Shown here one piece after another: positions 33,561-44,885 of a stretch of DNA of 64,000 bases. The stretch comes from Oxytricha trifallax (Eukaryota; Ciliophora; Spirotrichea; Sporadotrichida; Oxytrichidae): positions 34,149 through 98,148 of the forward strand of contig ARYC01001306.1 of the NCBI GenBank assembly GCA_000711775.1, written 5' to 3'. The translations under genes were made by a program, and so were the position numbers. Within the stretch, counting starts at the first letter, position 1; every line of letters begins with the position of its first letter. The notes under the pieces were generated by a model. The model was given only the letters and a program-made list of their open reading frames with translations. It was not told the DNA's origin and did no database searches.

Positions 33561-33779
33561 TTAAGTTTTTTAATAAATTAATTAATTACTTCTTATAAAT
33601 CATAATTGTAAAGAATAAAAATAAGTTCAATTTTATTAAAGTTTACAAAGATTTAATGTATTTTTTTTAACTAATATTAGTTAAACCTCAATAAAAGCTT
33701 CAAAATTATTTAATTATTTAATGTTAAATTTAAAATCTTTTTAATTTTACAATTTATTCTCATTAAAATCTTATAAAGT

Positions 33780-34360
33780 AATTATTAATAAAAGGGTATT
33801 ATCCTTATTTTTTCAAATAGACCCTACAATCAATTTTGAAAAATTTTATCATTTTATCTTACTTATTGGGAATAAGTTGATCTAACACTTTAAAGACAGT
33901 ACCCATAAACTAAGTCAATTCCTCCAAATTAAGCGTATTCGATGAATTCAAATCAAATAGTTTAAAAGCAGCGTGAATCCTTTCTTAAACACTCCCTCTA
34001 CACATAAGAGATTGTCTATAAATTTGAATAAAAAATACGATTAAACACTTACGGTTATCATCAAGCATGTCAAAGATTTGTTTGAGGGTTGTTACAAAAC
34101 CCTTCTTTTCATATTCATTTTTAGCCACTCTTTTAAGTTAAGGTTTTAGTATTGCCTTGAAATCTTCGAAAGTTAAACCTTCTCCATCTTCTTTAAGCAT
34201 TTCAAGTTACATCTTAATTTGTCTTGCAAATTTTCACTAAAATAGTGAAATTTAGTTATCGTTATGTAAATTTTAATAATAGATTTTATATGTAAATTCT
34301 AAAGCATTAATTCTTCTTAAACCTGAGTCGGTTGAGAGCTATTTAATTTTCTCTTTAACG
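33780..34360 (-). CDS. EF-hand calcium-binding protein
   Basis: Minus strand: LEMLKEDGEGLTFEDFKAIL, TTLKQIFDMLDDN, a 48-nt GT-AG intron (GTAAGTGTTTAAT...TTATAG, about 34010-34054), then RIHAAFKLFDLNSSNTLNLE followed by ELTQFMGTVFKVLDQL. The loop D-L-N-S-S-N-T-L-N-L-E-E has the spacing of a calcium-binding EF-hand (positions 1, 3, 5 and 12 filled). A second intron (about 33822-33860) leads to a short tail ending in TGA. Likely a Ca2+ sensor or the regulatory part of a larger protein. Confidence 0.65.
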
Positions 34361-34559
34361 TTTTGAAATTCTTTACTCTAAAAAAAATTCATCATGACAA
34401 GGTGCAGGTTCCTCTGAAAACTTCTTCGAACTACTCTTATCTATATAGTATTTTTATTGATTTTACTATGACTTTTGGACTATTTCTTATTGCTTCTGTT
34501 ATAGCATTTACAATTTATAATAGAAAATCGTTAAATTAAAATTAAATTAATAATTAGAA

Positions 34560-34850
34560 AATGAAAACCTATAGAGATCAACGCTGATGGAGTGGTTGCA
34601 TTCATAAAAAATGTAAGTTTCAAAAAACATATCTAAATTTTATTTTTATAGAGGTCCAACCTAGTAAGAACCGGTGTAGCACAAGACAGACAACTCGCAG
34701 AAGAACTAGTCAGAAGAGAGATTCAACGAAATCAAGAAGGAAATGTTCGACTATCTTAAGAAGAGTGGTTAAGATAGGTAACGTTCATATAATTCATTTT
34801 CTGATTATTATAATAAGTATTCTATTAAGTTGCTTAAGTTTTCATTTTAA
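34560..34850 (+). CDS. Small coding block, unidentified
   Basis: An exon reading STLMEWLHSQK, a 38-nt intron (GTAAGTTTCAAAA...TTTTTATAG), and a second exon reading EERFNEIKKEMFDYLKKSGQ. Phase is consistent across the intron. The peptide is a charged helix; no family is recognised. It converges with the minus-strand gene ending at about 34873. Confidence 0.45.
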
Positions 34851-34872
34851 ATTAAATCTTTTCACTTATTTT

Positions 34873-35162
34873 TCATAATTGTTGACTTATTATTGCAATC
34901 AGTAAAAATAAGTAATCAAAAAGTATATATTAAAGGGAAATGAAAATTATTTAGCAATCTGCCAGTTTTTGTTCTTTAGTAGGAGGTCTGACTCTCTTAG
35001 CAGTAACATTCTTAAATTTATCAATATAATCATTCTTCTCAGATTCAATTGAATCATTAAGCTCCTTATTTTAGTTTTTAATGGTTCTTTACTGGATCAT
35101 AGTCTTTGTCTTCTTCATAGAATCGTCTCTATTGTGCTTGTCTTGAGACTAGGAATTTGATT
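34873..35162 (-). CDS. Coiled-coil gene, 3' block left of TBE copy B
   Basis: Minus strand, reads from the TBE edge: SQSQDKHNRDDSMKKTKTMI, IKNQNKELNDSIESEKNDYI and TAKRVRPPTKEQKLADC, with TGA far downstream near 34873 (the functional end may be earlier). The block is open to the transposon border. The partner block on the other side of the TBE is at 39101-39720. Confidence 0.55.
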
Positions 35163-35303
35163 CAAAATCCTAAAACCACTTAGTGAGGTTTATAAGTGCT
35201 TTGATTTGTAGGGTATAGTTGGGATCTTATTGGGGTTAGTAGAGAAAATGCAGGTTTTATGTGAAAATCTAATGAATATTTAATGAGTATTAGTGTTATT
35301 AAT

Positions 35304-36746
35304 TCAAACAAATTTAATGTGTTTATCTTTATTGTATTTTTGAACTATGCTCTCTCTAGTGGGTCAAGGATATCAACTAATGTTTATCGAGGATAGTTTG
35401 GAGCTCTCACTATTATCATCTCTACTATGCTTTTAAATTTCTTTGCAGACATCTTCTTACTTTACGTGTTTCTAAGCCAAACTTATTGATTGCTTTTCAT
35501 GTTTAGTACCAAAGTAAGACATACTTTTCATATAACTTTCTAATATTATTGCAGCTAATGCCCAAACATCCCATTAGACAGAACCATTTGTCCACTTCTC
35601 TCTTATTGGGAAGTATCCTGGAGTCCCAAGTACTTATGCTAAAGTAACGATCTCTTATCTTAAAGCTCTATTGAAATCGATTACAACTACTTCTAATGGG
35701 CAGAGATTCAGCATTACATTTTCAGCTTCAATCTCTATGAACATACCCAAGTTCATGCAACTCCTTGACACCCTTTATCATTTCTGAATTAAATCGTTTA
35801 AATCATCGGGGTATCGATTATGATAGAGATAGTCTCTCAATGTCATTTAAAATTTCTTGTGTCTAGTGCGATAAAACCATAGCTTAATATGACACCATCT
35901 AACTTAAGCAAATTCTTGGAATCTTTTCTTTAGGCCTCTCTAAGAACCATGTATTCATTAGCAAACTCGTTCTAATACTGTTGGTTCTTAAGGATATAAC
36001 TGAAGGGATACACCTTGTATGCATACTCATCTACTATAAGCTTTGCTTTTGCAGGCACGTTTATATTCAAGTAATTTTCAATACAAGTGTTGCTGAGGTC
36101 AACTGCATTTAATGCTGGTATATTCATAGCTTTCGCTTAGAAGCATGCTGAGATTGTATTGCCTACTGGTTGGTTCATCGATTCAAATCGCTTCTGCCTC
36201 TTGTGTTTCTCCTATTGCTCTCTTTATTATTCAAGAGTATTAGATTTTCTTTTAGCTGGCACAAGTTTTTATGTCTCTTTATCTTAATTCAAGAACCCAC
36301 TGAGGTGATGCTTTTGCATGTGCTTCTTAACTTTGGCTTAATGAGTATATGATTTCATGCATGTCGTGCACATACCTACCATCTACCTTTTCATGCTTGA
36401 AATAGATCTTGACTTTGCCAGAGTGTACCTCTTTCAGGTGTCTCTTCAAGCTTTGTTCGGTTGAGAAAAGATTCTAGCAGTCTTCACATTAATATGTTTT
36501 TATCTTTTCGATTGGTTGCTGTTCTTTTAGCTCCTCAACATAATCAATTTAAGTTTAAACTCCTATCTCTGCACTCTCCTTCTGGTTTAATACTTCTATG
36601 ATAAAAACCTCTGCTTCAAATTCAAGAGCTCTTAGCTCTACCTCCCTCTCAACATAAATAATTTCAGGCTTTTTAGTTGATCCAAAGTTTAGCTATGATT
36701 ATCCTGTTCCAACAGAGATTGCTTTACGATTTAAGTTAGCCGCCAT
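35304..36746 (-). pseudogene. TBE 57-kDa zinc-finger/kinase protein, frameshifted
   Basis: ATG 36746: MAANLNRKAISVGTG. Two C2H2 fingers: YQCEDCQNLFSTEQSLKRHL then KEVH, and YVCTTCMKSYTHQAKVKKHM. The kinase-like domain shows VDEYAYKVYPFSYIL, GYVHRD, EN-like loop, and VVVIDFNRAL (DFN in place of DFG). The catalytic loop has lost two single bases (GATTGAAGCTGAAA where copy D has HRDLKPEN), so the frame is broken in the active site. The kinase is followed by TNGSVYWDVWALAAIILE. Confidence 0.8.
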
Positions 36747-36899
36747 GTTTAAATTCAAATTTAAATTTCTATTACAAAGCTCTAATAACCTAACTAGTTA
36801 TAGTTACTCTGTAAAATACCTTCCATAGCAACAATAAGGTTGATTTTGAGGGGTAAGAGATCATATTTATACTAAGTTTATAATTATTAATTTTCTAAT

Positions 36900-37145
36900 T
36901 TCATGCTTAATATTTTTAATTTTGGTACCAAACTAGAAAAAATTGAGGTTGGTACTGGTACCAATTAGGTTTTGAACCATTTTGGAACTTTTTCCATTAA
37001 AATCTCATTAGTTTAAAACTAGGTACTAATTAAGTTTTTGTACTATTAAATTGGTACAAATTAAAATTAAACGGATTTAGTATTAGTATTAATTAAATTA
37101 AAACAAATTTAGTAATAATTTAATGGAACTAAACTGATAAAAATG
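36900..37145. promoter_or_regulatory. Iterated GGTAC/AATTA motifs between divergent TBE genes
   Basis: Contains GGTACCAAACT, GGTACTGGTACCAATTA, GGTACTAATTAAG, GGTACAAATTA within about 150 bp. The position matches the iteron spacer of the other copies but the core motif differs from the AATTAAGTAC of copies A and D. Confidence 0.4.
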
Positions 37146-37312
37146 GAGCTCCATCTCTGCAGTTTGTTACGGCTTCGGCAAACTTTCTCCGCATATCTTT
37201 GCAGGGTTGACCTCCTATAAGATGCCCATATTTAATAGTAAATTTTTAAATAATAGGATCCAGAAGTCTATATATTATAATTTGAAATTCATTAATAGGA
37301 AGAGGAACAAAG

Positions 37313-37962
37313 ATGGAATCACTCAATGATCAAATGAAAAGAGTTGAGGCTCAAGAAATGATCTCAAGATTCAGAAGTAAGGAGGATCTCTATCGATACC
37401 TAATTTTACATGGTAAGATAACTTGATGACTATTAACAAATTATATAGTTGATTTGTTCCTTCCAACGATGGAAGAAGTAATAGTTTACCTTCCTACCAA
37501 GAAAAAACTCTCTAATAAACTACCAGAGAGGAACTTTTCTTTGGTGTTCTTGGCACAATAAAAGACGAGTATCTCAGAGAAATAATTGAAGAAGCTCATA
37601 ATAAACGATATTCTATCTCTCCTGAAGACTAGAAGAAGCAAGGCATTCTAATAAGCTCAGCTTGGCTATAGGAACTTAAGAAGCATCCTTATCTTTCAAG
37701 TAAGCTTTGACATATAACTTTGTAGGAAAATCTGGAACTGGAATATATCTTATGAAAGAGCATGCTAAGGTTCAAAGAAATAAAAAACAGCAGGAAGCTC
37801 ATCAAGTTAGCAAGAGACTTTATAAAGATGTTTAAAAGCCAGAAGATATGAACATAGATGCAGGAGATGGCAGAAAAAAAGAGAAACTTAGGGCCTGTCA
37901 AGCCTTAAGAAGAAGAAACGAAAGAGAAGCCAAATCCATTTAAGGGTCCATTTAATATGTGA
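37313..37962 (+). pseudogene. TBE 22-kDa protein gene with internal deletion
   Basis: MESLNDQMKRVEAQEMISRF, a 37-nt intron (GTAAGATAACTTG...TTATATAG), VDLFLPTMEE, then a jump straight to VIVYLPTKKKLSNKLPERN. Compared with copies A and C about 130 bp are missing between LPTM and YLP. Downstream reads GVLGTIKDEYLREIIEEAHN after a register change. Not intact. Confidence 0.75.
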
Positions 37963-38003
37963 ACTATTTCATTCATTTAAGTCTAAAACTTATTAATAAA
38001 CAT

Positions 38004-38999
38004 TCATTGTCCCCTTCCTTGCACATATAGTAGTCTTATCTTTATTCACTCTGTTGCATCTACTTTGTATTAAGTCTATTGTAGCTTCTTGTCGTAAGTC
38101 TTGATTTAACTCCAGTAAAATTCAATTCCATTAAATTATGGGTTATAAGGAACGTTGTATACAAGAGTTATGTTTAACTCTTCATAAGCTTTCTTAGATT
38201 CCTTAGTCATATGAACTGAAAGATTATCAACAAACAGGATTATCTCTTGGTTACTATACTTCTCTCTGAGCTTCTGTAGGAACTCTATATACTACTCTCG
38301 CTTAATAGAGCGATGGTGAATAACATAACTCTCAAAGCCTGAATCTTCACACTTATACCAGCTAATATTGCATGGGTGACTACCTTCACCTTTTAGTCAT
38401 AGACTTCTCTATTATCATACTTCTTATACCAAGACTTATTAATAAAGGTGTTGAAGGTGAATACAGCTTCATCAGCGTGTATGAATTTGATGTTGCTAGT
38501 AATAGCTCTCTGCATTTAATAATATATATAGTTTAAATTATTACTATAAAATGGCACTGTAAAATCAATTACTCTCTTCACTCTGTTGACAGTCTTGAAA
38601 GTAATGCCATTTCTTCTATAAATATTAGCTATAGTCTAAGGAGAGATACGCATGTCAGGAAACTTGCGATGAAACATGACAGCTCGTTAGTCAAGAGGAA
38701 AGTGAGCCTAGTACTTTAAAGTCTTAGAGTCACAGAGGTAGTCAATATGGGTCTCAATGAACTTTTATTTTCTTACTGGATGTTTTCGCGTACCATAATT
38801 AAAATGCGAAACAGCTAACATGCAGTGATATCAAACAGTTTATGCACTCTTGCGTAGGAGTCTTGCTATGGCTGTATAATTCAGCACTGTTTTGACTTAG
38901 TCTATATTAATACTTGGACCATACCTAATCTTAAGCAGTAAATCTAAATATTACTCATCATAGATAGACCCTAAATTTCGCTAATTTCTATTTCTCATT
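38004..38999 (-). pseudogene. TBE 42-kDa DD34E transposase with TGA and frameshift
   Basis: ATG 38999: MRNRNQRNLGSIYDEQYLDL. First D in FIHADEAVFTF, second in ILFVDNLSVHM, E in YNPQFNGIEFYW. A TGA replaces the Arg of SAQTV-R-SHC at about 38841 and one base is missing at about 38350 (between LAGISV and YVIHHRSIKRE). The stretch across the T-run that is frameshifted in copy A is in frame here (PFYSNNLNYIYYQMQRA). Confidence 0.85.
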
Positions 39000-39100
39000 T
39001 TGCAATTCGACCTAATTTCTCTATTAACCCCAAGAAGACCCCAACTATACCCTACAAATTAAAGCACTTATAAACCTCACTAAGGGGTTTTGGGGTTTTG

Positions 39101-39720
39101 ATTACTCAAATTCTGATACCTCAATCTTTAATTTTTGTCTGTGTTATCAAAATTTTATACGCTTGGTGATTTTTCATTATTCAATTGTAATTCTGATTTC
39201 TCAGGGGAGAATCTAAAAGCATTCTTAAACAGTGAGGTGGAGATTCCTTTGAATAATATTTCCTGATATCTATCAAGGTACTTAGAATAGCCTTCAATTA
39301 AGTCAGTCATGATTTTAAAGTGCCTCACGTCATCTCTAGTCATCCATGCTTGCAATTTTAATAAATTATAACTCCACTGCCACTTGTATTGCATACTCTG
39401 AAATTTCAAGAGACATATTTAATTTCATTTTATATTGCATATCTCTTTCGAGCTGCACTTTCAAGTTGACTTTAATCACTGTTTACAAGTATAAACCTAC
39501 GAATTCTCGCATTTTTTAAAGATTGATTTTACCATTTTAGTCTGAATCTATTTGATTGAAAATTGATCTCGCATCGTAAGTTTGAGATTTTGAGTTACTT
39601 CTATAATCAGCTCTATCAAATTCAATATCTCCTTATTAATTATATCCTCAACTATCTCAATATGTTTATTAAGGGCTTTTATTATGTTTCTTCTTTTTGA
39701 ATTTTATTTTAAGTTCATTC
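39101..39720 (-). CDS. Coiled-coil gene, 5' block right of TBE copy B
   Basis: Minus strand from about 39720: RNIIKALNKHIEIVEDIINK, NLIELIIEVTQNLKLTMRDQ and KMVKSIFKKCE; then VNLKVQLERDMQYKMKLNMS; then a frame with YKWQWSYNLLKLQAWMTRDD, FKIMTDLIEGYSKYLDRYQE and FSPEKSELQLNNEKSPSV that reaches the TBE border. The register changes near 39450 and 39420 suggest introns or IESs. Together with 34873-35162 it would form one gene carrying TBE copy B as a giant insertion. Confidence 0.55.
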
Positions 39721-40076
39721 AACAAGTAAAGTTATATATAAGGAATAATATTAAAAATAAATGCAATTCAACTATTTTTCATTTCCGCTTTCAATCTCAC
39801 ATCAATGTATCAGATGTTATAAAATATAATTAAAAAATAAACATTGAAATTCAAGACATTTTGTCAAGATAATGTTTAATTCCTTCTTTTTAGGCTTTCC
39901 TTGGTTATTTCTCAAATTTCTTTCGAAATTAAATAGGGTTCAAAGCTGTATTATTTATTATGGCAATTATAACAAATACCGTTATAAATTATTTTAATTA
40001 ATTATTAATTAATTTCTGTAAAGCATTAAATAATAATAATAATTAATTATTTTAATTGCAAAATAATTTTTGCAAT
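39721..40076. other. AT-rich spacer before TBE copy C
   Basis: No coding seen. Contains TTAATTATT-type repeats at 40000-40070 just before the TBE. Confidence 0.35.
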
Positions 40077-40237
40077 CAAAATCCCAAAACCCCTGAAGTT
40101 GTTTGATTGAGTTTTTGATTGATAAAAGTAGACTATTAACGCATACTTTATTAAGGTTTTAATAGGGTTTATATAGGGGTTTAGGGTTTAAATATTAGTA
40201 ATTTAAGTGAGTATGACAAGCGAGTTTTTAATATATT

Positions 40238-41684
40238 TCACACAAACATAAGCTTAGAGCCATGAGGCAGTTCTCTGAATTTTATCTTTCTAAGCAGCCG
40301 TTTGATTGTATCTATTGTAACTTAATTATCTTAGCTTGGTTTAATTATGGCTTAGTATGCAAGCTCTCTTAGACCTCCAGAAACCTTATACTTATCTAAG
40401 TGTTACTTGATTCTTTGCTTTGAATCTTTCTCACCCTTGCACTTAAAGTAATTGTTTCTTGGCATGTCACTGTCTATAATTATAGATTCTAGTTCCCAGA
40501 TATCCCACGCAGTGTATCCATCTCTCCAATCTTCTCTTTCTGGGAAATACTGGAGTACCTAATACATTTCCTAATGCAGAGGCCTACACTCTTTGTGCCC
40601 TTTTGAAATCAATAATGAATACTCTCAGTGGTTGATAATCAATCATAATATTTTCTGGCTATAAGTCTCTATGAACGTAGCCTAGCTTGTGAAGCTCTTC
40701 GATTCCTTCAACTATTTGCTATACTATCTAGCTAATTTATCTCTGACATCTATTGTCAGATAAAAAATCTCTGTAAGTCATTTCTAGTAAGGGAAGCCTG
40801 AAGGCTTTATGATCTTTACTAAGTAAAATAGCATCAAGCAAGATAATATGCCTACACTCATTCAACTTTGCTTTTTAAAGAGCATAATACTCATAAGCAA
40901 ATTCCATTTGGAACTTGTCATCAGCAAGGAAGTAATTGAAAGGATATATCTTGTAAGCATATTAGTCATCAGTAATGACTCTCTTCTCTATTTTTTCTTC
41001 AAGAGTGAGGTAGCTTTCTAGGCAAGAATCTAAGTCAATAATTTTTAATATGGGAATCTTCATTGCCTCTATTTTAACCATGATTTTATTGATCTCAGAG
41101 ACTGGAAAGTTCTTGACTGCTTTCTTCATTTTAACTTACTTCTAGACTTCAACTCTAAGAGACTCCACTGGGTTTCTTGATCTTCTCTTTTAGAGGAATC
41201 TATTCCCTGTAGGTTCATGAATAAAGACAAAACTTTAATTGTGCTTTTTCTTTAAGTGCACTTTGAGGTCTCTAGTATGAGAATATGGCTTCTCACAGAA
41301 CTCACAGACATACTTCCCATCTTTCTTTTAATGCTTGAGATATAACCTTGACATATCGTTGTGTATATCTCTCAAGTGTCTCTTATAAGTTGACTTGTAA
41401 GGGAAAACATTATTGCATTCTTTGCATTAATAGTCAACTTTGGCTGGGATTTATTAATGCTCTATGGCGGGTTGTTTAACCTCCTCCTCAATTTGTACAG
41501 CTTCTTTGATAACCTCCTACTTAACTTATATTTAAATCTCAAAGGTTGACTCGTCAAAATTGTCATAGGTAGGCTCCCACTCAGTGCAAGCATCTCTAGT
41601 CTCAACCTTTTTTGGTTGCTGGAATGATAATTTTTATTGGTTTGATCCAAGTAATGCCGCTCTTCTTTAAAGGTTAGCGCTCAT
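40238..41684 (-). CDS. TBE 57-kDa zinc-finger/kinase protein, best-preserved copy
   Basis: ATG 41684 (MSANLQRRAALLGSNQQKLS) to TGA 40238-40240. Fingers: YQCKECNNVFPYKSTYKRHL then RDIH, and YVCEFCEKPYSHTRDLKVHL then KKKH. Kinase region: AYKIYPFNYFL with the ATP-binding type Lys, FAYEYYALQKAKL with a helix-C type Glu, GYVHRDLQPENIMID catalytic loop, and FIIDFKRAQ with DFK replacing DFG. No glycine-rich loop is evident. The C-lobe ends TIDTIKRLLRKIKFRELPHG. A register change near 40555 (VLGTPVFPRER) interrupts it. Likely acts with the other TBE proteins, but its substrate is unknown. Confidence 0.8.
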
Positions 41685-41859
41685 TTTAGTTGATTGATAA
41701 ATTTTATTATAATAATGATAAAATTCAGGCAGGCACTCTATAATAATAGATTAACAGACACTCTAGTATATTCTTTACTGAGAGGGAAGAAAATAAAAGT
41801 ATCATTAATGGGTGTAATCTGACATATTTTATGAGTATATTTTACATTTTAGTAAATTA

Positions 41860-42046
41860 AAATACTCCTAATGAAGTTTTGTTTCTCTAGGAGGTCCTCC
41901 AAATCAAGTTTGAACTTAATTTGGAGGTAAAGTTATTAAACATTTTTAAATTTAATATGCTCCTATTAAGTTTTAACCTTAAAATTTAACTCCTAATAAA
42001 GTTTGAACATAATTTGGAGGACCTCCTAAAATAATTAAACATTATT
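41860..42046. promoter_or_regulatory. Iterated GGAGGTCCTCC / AAGTTTGAAC motifs
   Basis: The spacer upstream of the nested MITE carries repeated CTCCTAATGAAGTTT, AGGAGGTCCTCCAAATCAAG, AAGTTTGAACTTAATTTGGA and GGAGGACCTCCTAAA units, partly palindromic. It is the subfamily-C counterpart of the iterons in copies A, B and D. Confidence 0.45.
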
Positions 42047-42310
42047 AAAACCCCATAGATCAATTAAGACACGAGAATTGGAGTTAAGAACAATTAAATT
42101 AATAATTAATAATTATTGGCTGAAATTAAATATAATTAGACTAAAATAAAATTTACACGCCCTGATTGGATTATTTTATAAGGACAATTAATCGAGCCAA
42201 TAGTTTTAATAGTTAGTCCAAACATTATAATTATACGCCAATAATTATTAATTTTTAATTTAATTGTTCTTAACCCCAATCTTAGTGACTTAATTGATCT
42301 ATGGGGTTTT
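42047..42310. mobile_element. 264-bp MITE with AAAACCCC ends, copy 2, nested in TBE copy C
   Basis: Same ends, length and interior as the copy at 28588-28851. It lies between the divergent kinase and 22-kDa genes of TBE copy C and so inserted after that TBE arose. Confidence 0.88.
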
Positions 42311-42511
42311 ATGAGCAATTTAATGGAGATAGTTTGATAAAAATGGAAATCAATCTTTGAAACTTGGAGCAAGTTTTTAAATTTTTCTCCGCATACTATT
42401 TTAAGACTGACCTCCAGTAGGTCCTCCCTATTTAGTAGTAAGATTTAAATAAACTTAGAATGGATATCCATAATATTAAATTTCATTACATTTCTAGAAA
42501 GAGGAAGCAAG

Positions 42512-43218
42512 ATGGAGTCTATGATTGATGCAATGAAGAGAATTTAATCTCAAGATTTAATAGGAAAATTTCGAAGTAAAGAGGATCTTTATAGATAATT
42601 TGGTATAGCAAGGTAAGTTCTTAACTTATGCTAATATATTAACCATAGTTGGACCGTTCTTGCCAACCAGGAAGGAACAAAATCTCATTCTTAAAAGCAT
42701 TATTAAGTGAAGAGAAAAAAGCATTTAAGTGTAATGAAATTAGGATGATTGAAATTCCTAACTACCATGAAATTTCTCTTACAAACATATATGACGATGC
42801 TATGAGTGATCCAGACGTAGCTCTCTACCTTCCATCAAAGCTACAGCTTTCTAATAAGTTGCCAGAGAGAAACTTCTTCTTTGGTGTTCTTGGAACTCTG
42901 AAACCTGAGTACTTAAATGAAGTAATTTAAGAAGCTCAAAAGAAACGCTATAGCATCTCTCCTGAAGAAAAAGAGAAGTAAGGAATTAAAATCAGTGACT
43001 CCTGGTTGTAGGAACTGAAGAAGCATCCATTCATCTCAAGTAAGCTTACCCTTCTAATTTTATAGAAAAACCTAGATCTGCTATTTACATAAAAGGCTGA
43101 CGAGATGAATATAGATGCAGGAGCAAACACAAAGAGAAGAAACATTGGCCCAAGCAAGACTTAAGAGGAGGAAAAGAAAGAGAAGCCAAATCCCTTTACG
43201 GGTTAGTTTAATATGTGA
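42512..43218 (+). pseudogene. TBE 22-kDa protein gene, one-base frameshift
   Basis: MESMIDAMKRIQSQDLIGKF, a 36-nt intron (GTAAGTTCTTAAC...TAACCATAG), VGPFLPT, then a missing T (CCAACCAGGAAGG, where ATGGAAGG is expected) shifts the frame. After it reads SFLKALLSEEKKAFKCNEIR, HEISLTNIYDDAMSDPD and KLQLSNKLPERNFFFGVLG, more complete than in copies A, B or D. The end reads KKEKPNPF before TGA 43216-43218. Confidence 0.78.
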
Positions 43219-43224
43219 ACTTAT

Positions 43225-44272
43225 TCATTCATTTAAATCTAAAACTTATTTATATACACAAAATCTCCATTCTCTTGCGAATACTTTTGCTTTATCATTA
43301 CTGACTCTATTAGCAGCACTCTAAATAAAATCAACTGTAACTATCTTCAAGTCGTAGCATCAAGTGATAGAGTAGAAGTTTCTTGTAGTGGCCTTTCAAT
43401 AACCCCCAATATAATTCAATTCCATTGAACTGAGGACTTTAGGGAACATTAAATACAGGTGTTATGTTTAATCTTTCATATTCCTTCCTTGAGTCTTTAG
43501 TTTTATGAACTGACAAGTTATCAAAGAACAAAATAATCTCTTACTCAGCTTACTAGTCTCTTAGTTATTGCAAGAACTAAATATATTATTCAGTCTTTAT
43601 AGAACGAGGGTGAATAACATAGGTCTCGAGGATACTAACTTCACTTATTCCACTAAAAATAGCATGGGTTTAAACCTTAACCTTTTAATCATATATTTCT
43701 ATGTTGCTATATCTTTTATACCAAGACTTTGATATGAAAGTATTAAAGGTGAATACTATCTCATCACTGTGTATGAACTTGATGTTATTAGTAATAGCCC
43801 CCTGGATTTAATTTTTAAAAATAATTTAAATTATCTTTATAAAATGGTACATTAAAGTCAATCACTCTCATTATACGATTGACTGTCTTGTAAGATATTT
43901 CATTCTTTTTATATATGTTGGTTATAGACTAAGCAGAGATGTAGCTCAGGAAATTGGCGATGAAACATCACAGCTCTCAATGCGAGAAAGAATTGAGCCC
44001 AGTATTTAAGAGTCTTTTCATTAATTAGATAATCGATGTGATGCTGCTAAATTTTAGTGATCTCTTAGGGTTAGAATTAAGATGCTATTTCTTTAAATTC
44101 AATGCTAATAGACAGTGAGACCTAACAGTTACTGGAGATTATGGAGCAGCCTTGCTATAAAGGTGTAATTTAGAATGGGTTTGAGTTGATCGCTATAATC
44201 ATCACATCCATAACGCAACTTAAACAATAAATTTTTATACTCACTGTCATAAACTGACCCCAAACCTCTCAT
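43225..44272 (-). pseudogene. TBE 42-kDa DD34E transposase, frameshifted
   Basis: ATG 44272: MRGLGSVYDSEYKNLLFKLR, YGCDDYSDQLKPILNYTFIA; a single-base change near 44163 shifts to SPVTVRSHCLLALNLK. Downstream minus-strand sequence keeps SWYKRYSN-like and YSPQFNGIELYWG-like segments of the catalytic core. Diverged from copies A and D at most codons. Confidence 0.8.
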
Positions 44273-44885
44273 ATAATCACTTAAATTACTAATATTTAAA
44301 CATTAAACCCCTACATAAACCCTATTAAAACCCTAATAAAATATGCAATAATAGTCTACTTATATCAATCAAACTACTAAAATGGTTTTGGGGTTTTGAA
44401 TGAGTAGCAATCAATATTTTTATTTGTTGATCTTCATTTTTCTAACTATCGTAAGTTTTTGTAAAATTTATCTGTTATACATTTCTAAAAGTATTCAAGT
44501 CTGTATTAAGCCAAAATAATAATAATTCACTCAAAGTAATAACATGATATAATAATTTAAAATTTAATAAAATACTTATTTTAAAATTTTAAAATTTTTA
44601 TATATCAGCGAGCTAAGACTTCTACTTTTAAAATTAATAGTCAATAATCTTAGAAAAAGAATTGAAACGTATCAAACTTTTATTCTGGATAAAGCTCTAA
44701 AAATATTACAATAAAAGAGTTTTTAATAATCATAAACTTTGAAATTTATTCTTAAAGTAAATCTTTCAATGATGTGCCCTGTCAGTACAATCAATTAATA
44801 AGGTTGTTTTAAGTATAAATTAATTTTAGGATGTTGTTTAATTTTCCTCCTTTTATTCAATGATTTCCTTTTATTTTTATTCTAC

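Larger units (their letters stand above)
35163..39100. mobile_element. TBE transposon copy B, both ends present
   Basis: Left end CAAAATCCTAAAACCACTTA (telomere-like with three substitutions) at 35163, right end GGGGTTTTGGGGTTTTG at 39100, flanked by ATT on both sides (35160-35162 and 39101-39103), the ANT target duplication. The terminal repeats match over about 78 bp. Gene order is kinase/zinc finger (minus), 22 kDa (plus), transposase (minus). Coding sequence of a host coiled-coil gene abuts both ends. Confidence 0.93.
40077..44398. mobile_element. TBE transposon copy C, divergent subfamily with a nested MITE
   Basis: Left end CAAAATCCCAAAACCCCTGA at 40077, right end TGGTTTTGGGGTTTTG at 44398, flanked by AAT on both sides (ANT). 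Unlike the other copies the terminal repeats stay recognisable for about 130 bp (both contain GTTTGATTGA, AGTAGACTATTA and GGGTTTATNTAGGGGTTTA). The gene set is the same, but the sequences diverge from copies A and D throughout. A 264-bp MITE is inserted at 42047-42310 in the spacer between the divergent genes; without it the element is about 4.06 kb, near the family length. Confidence 0.93.
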
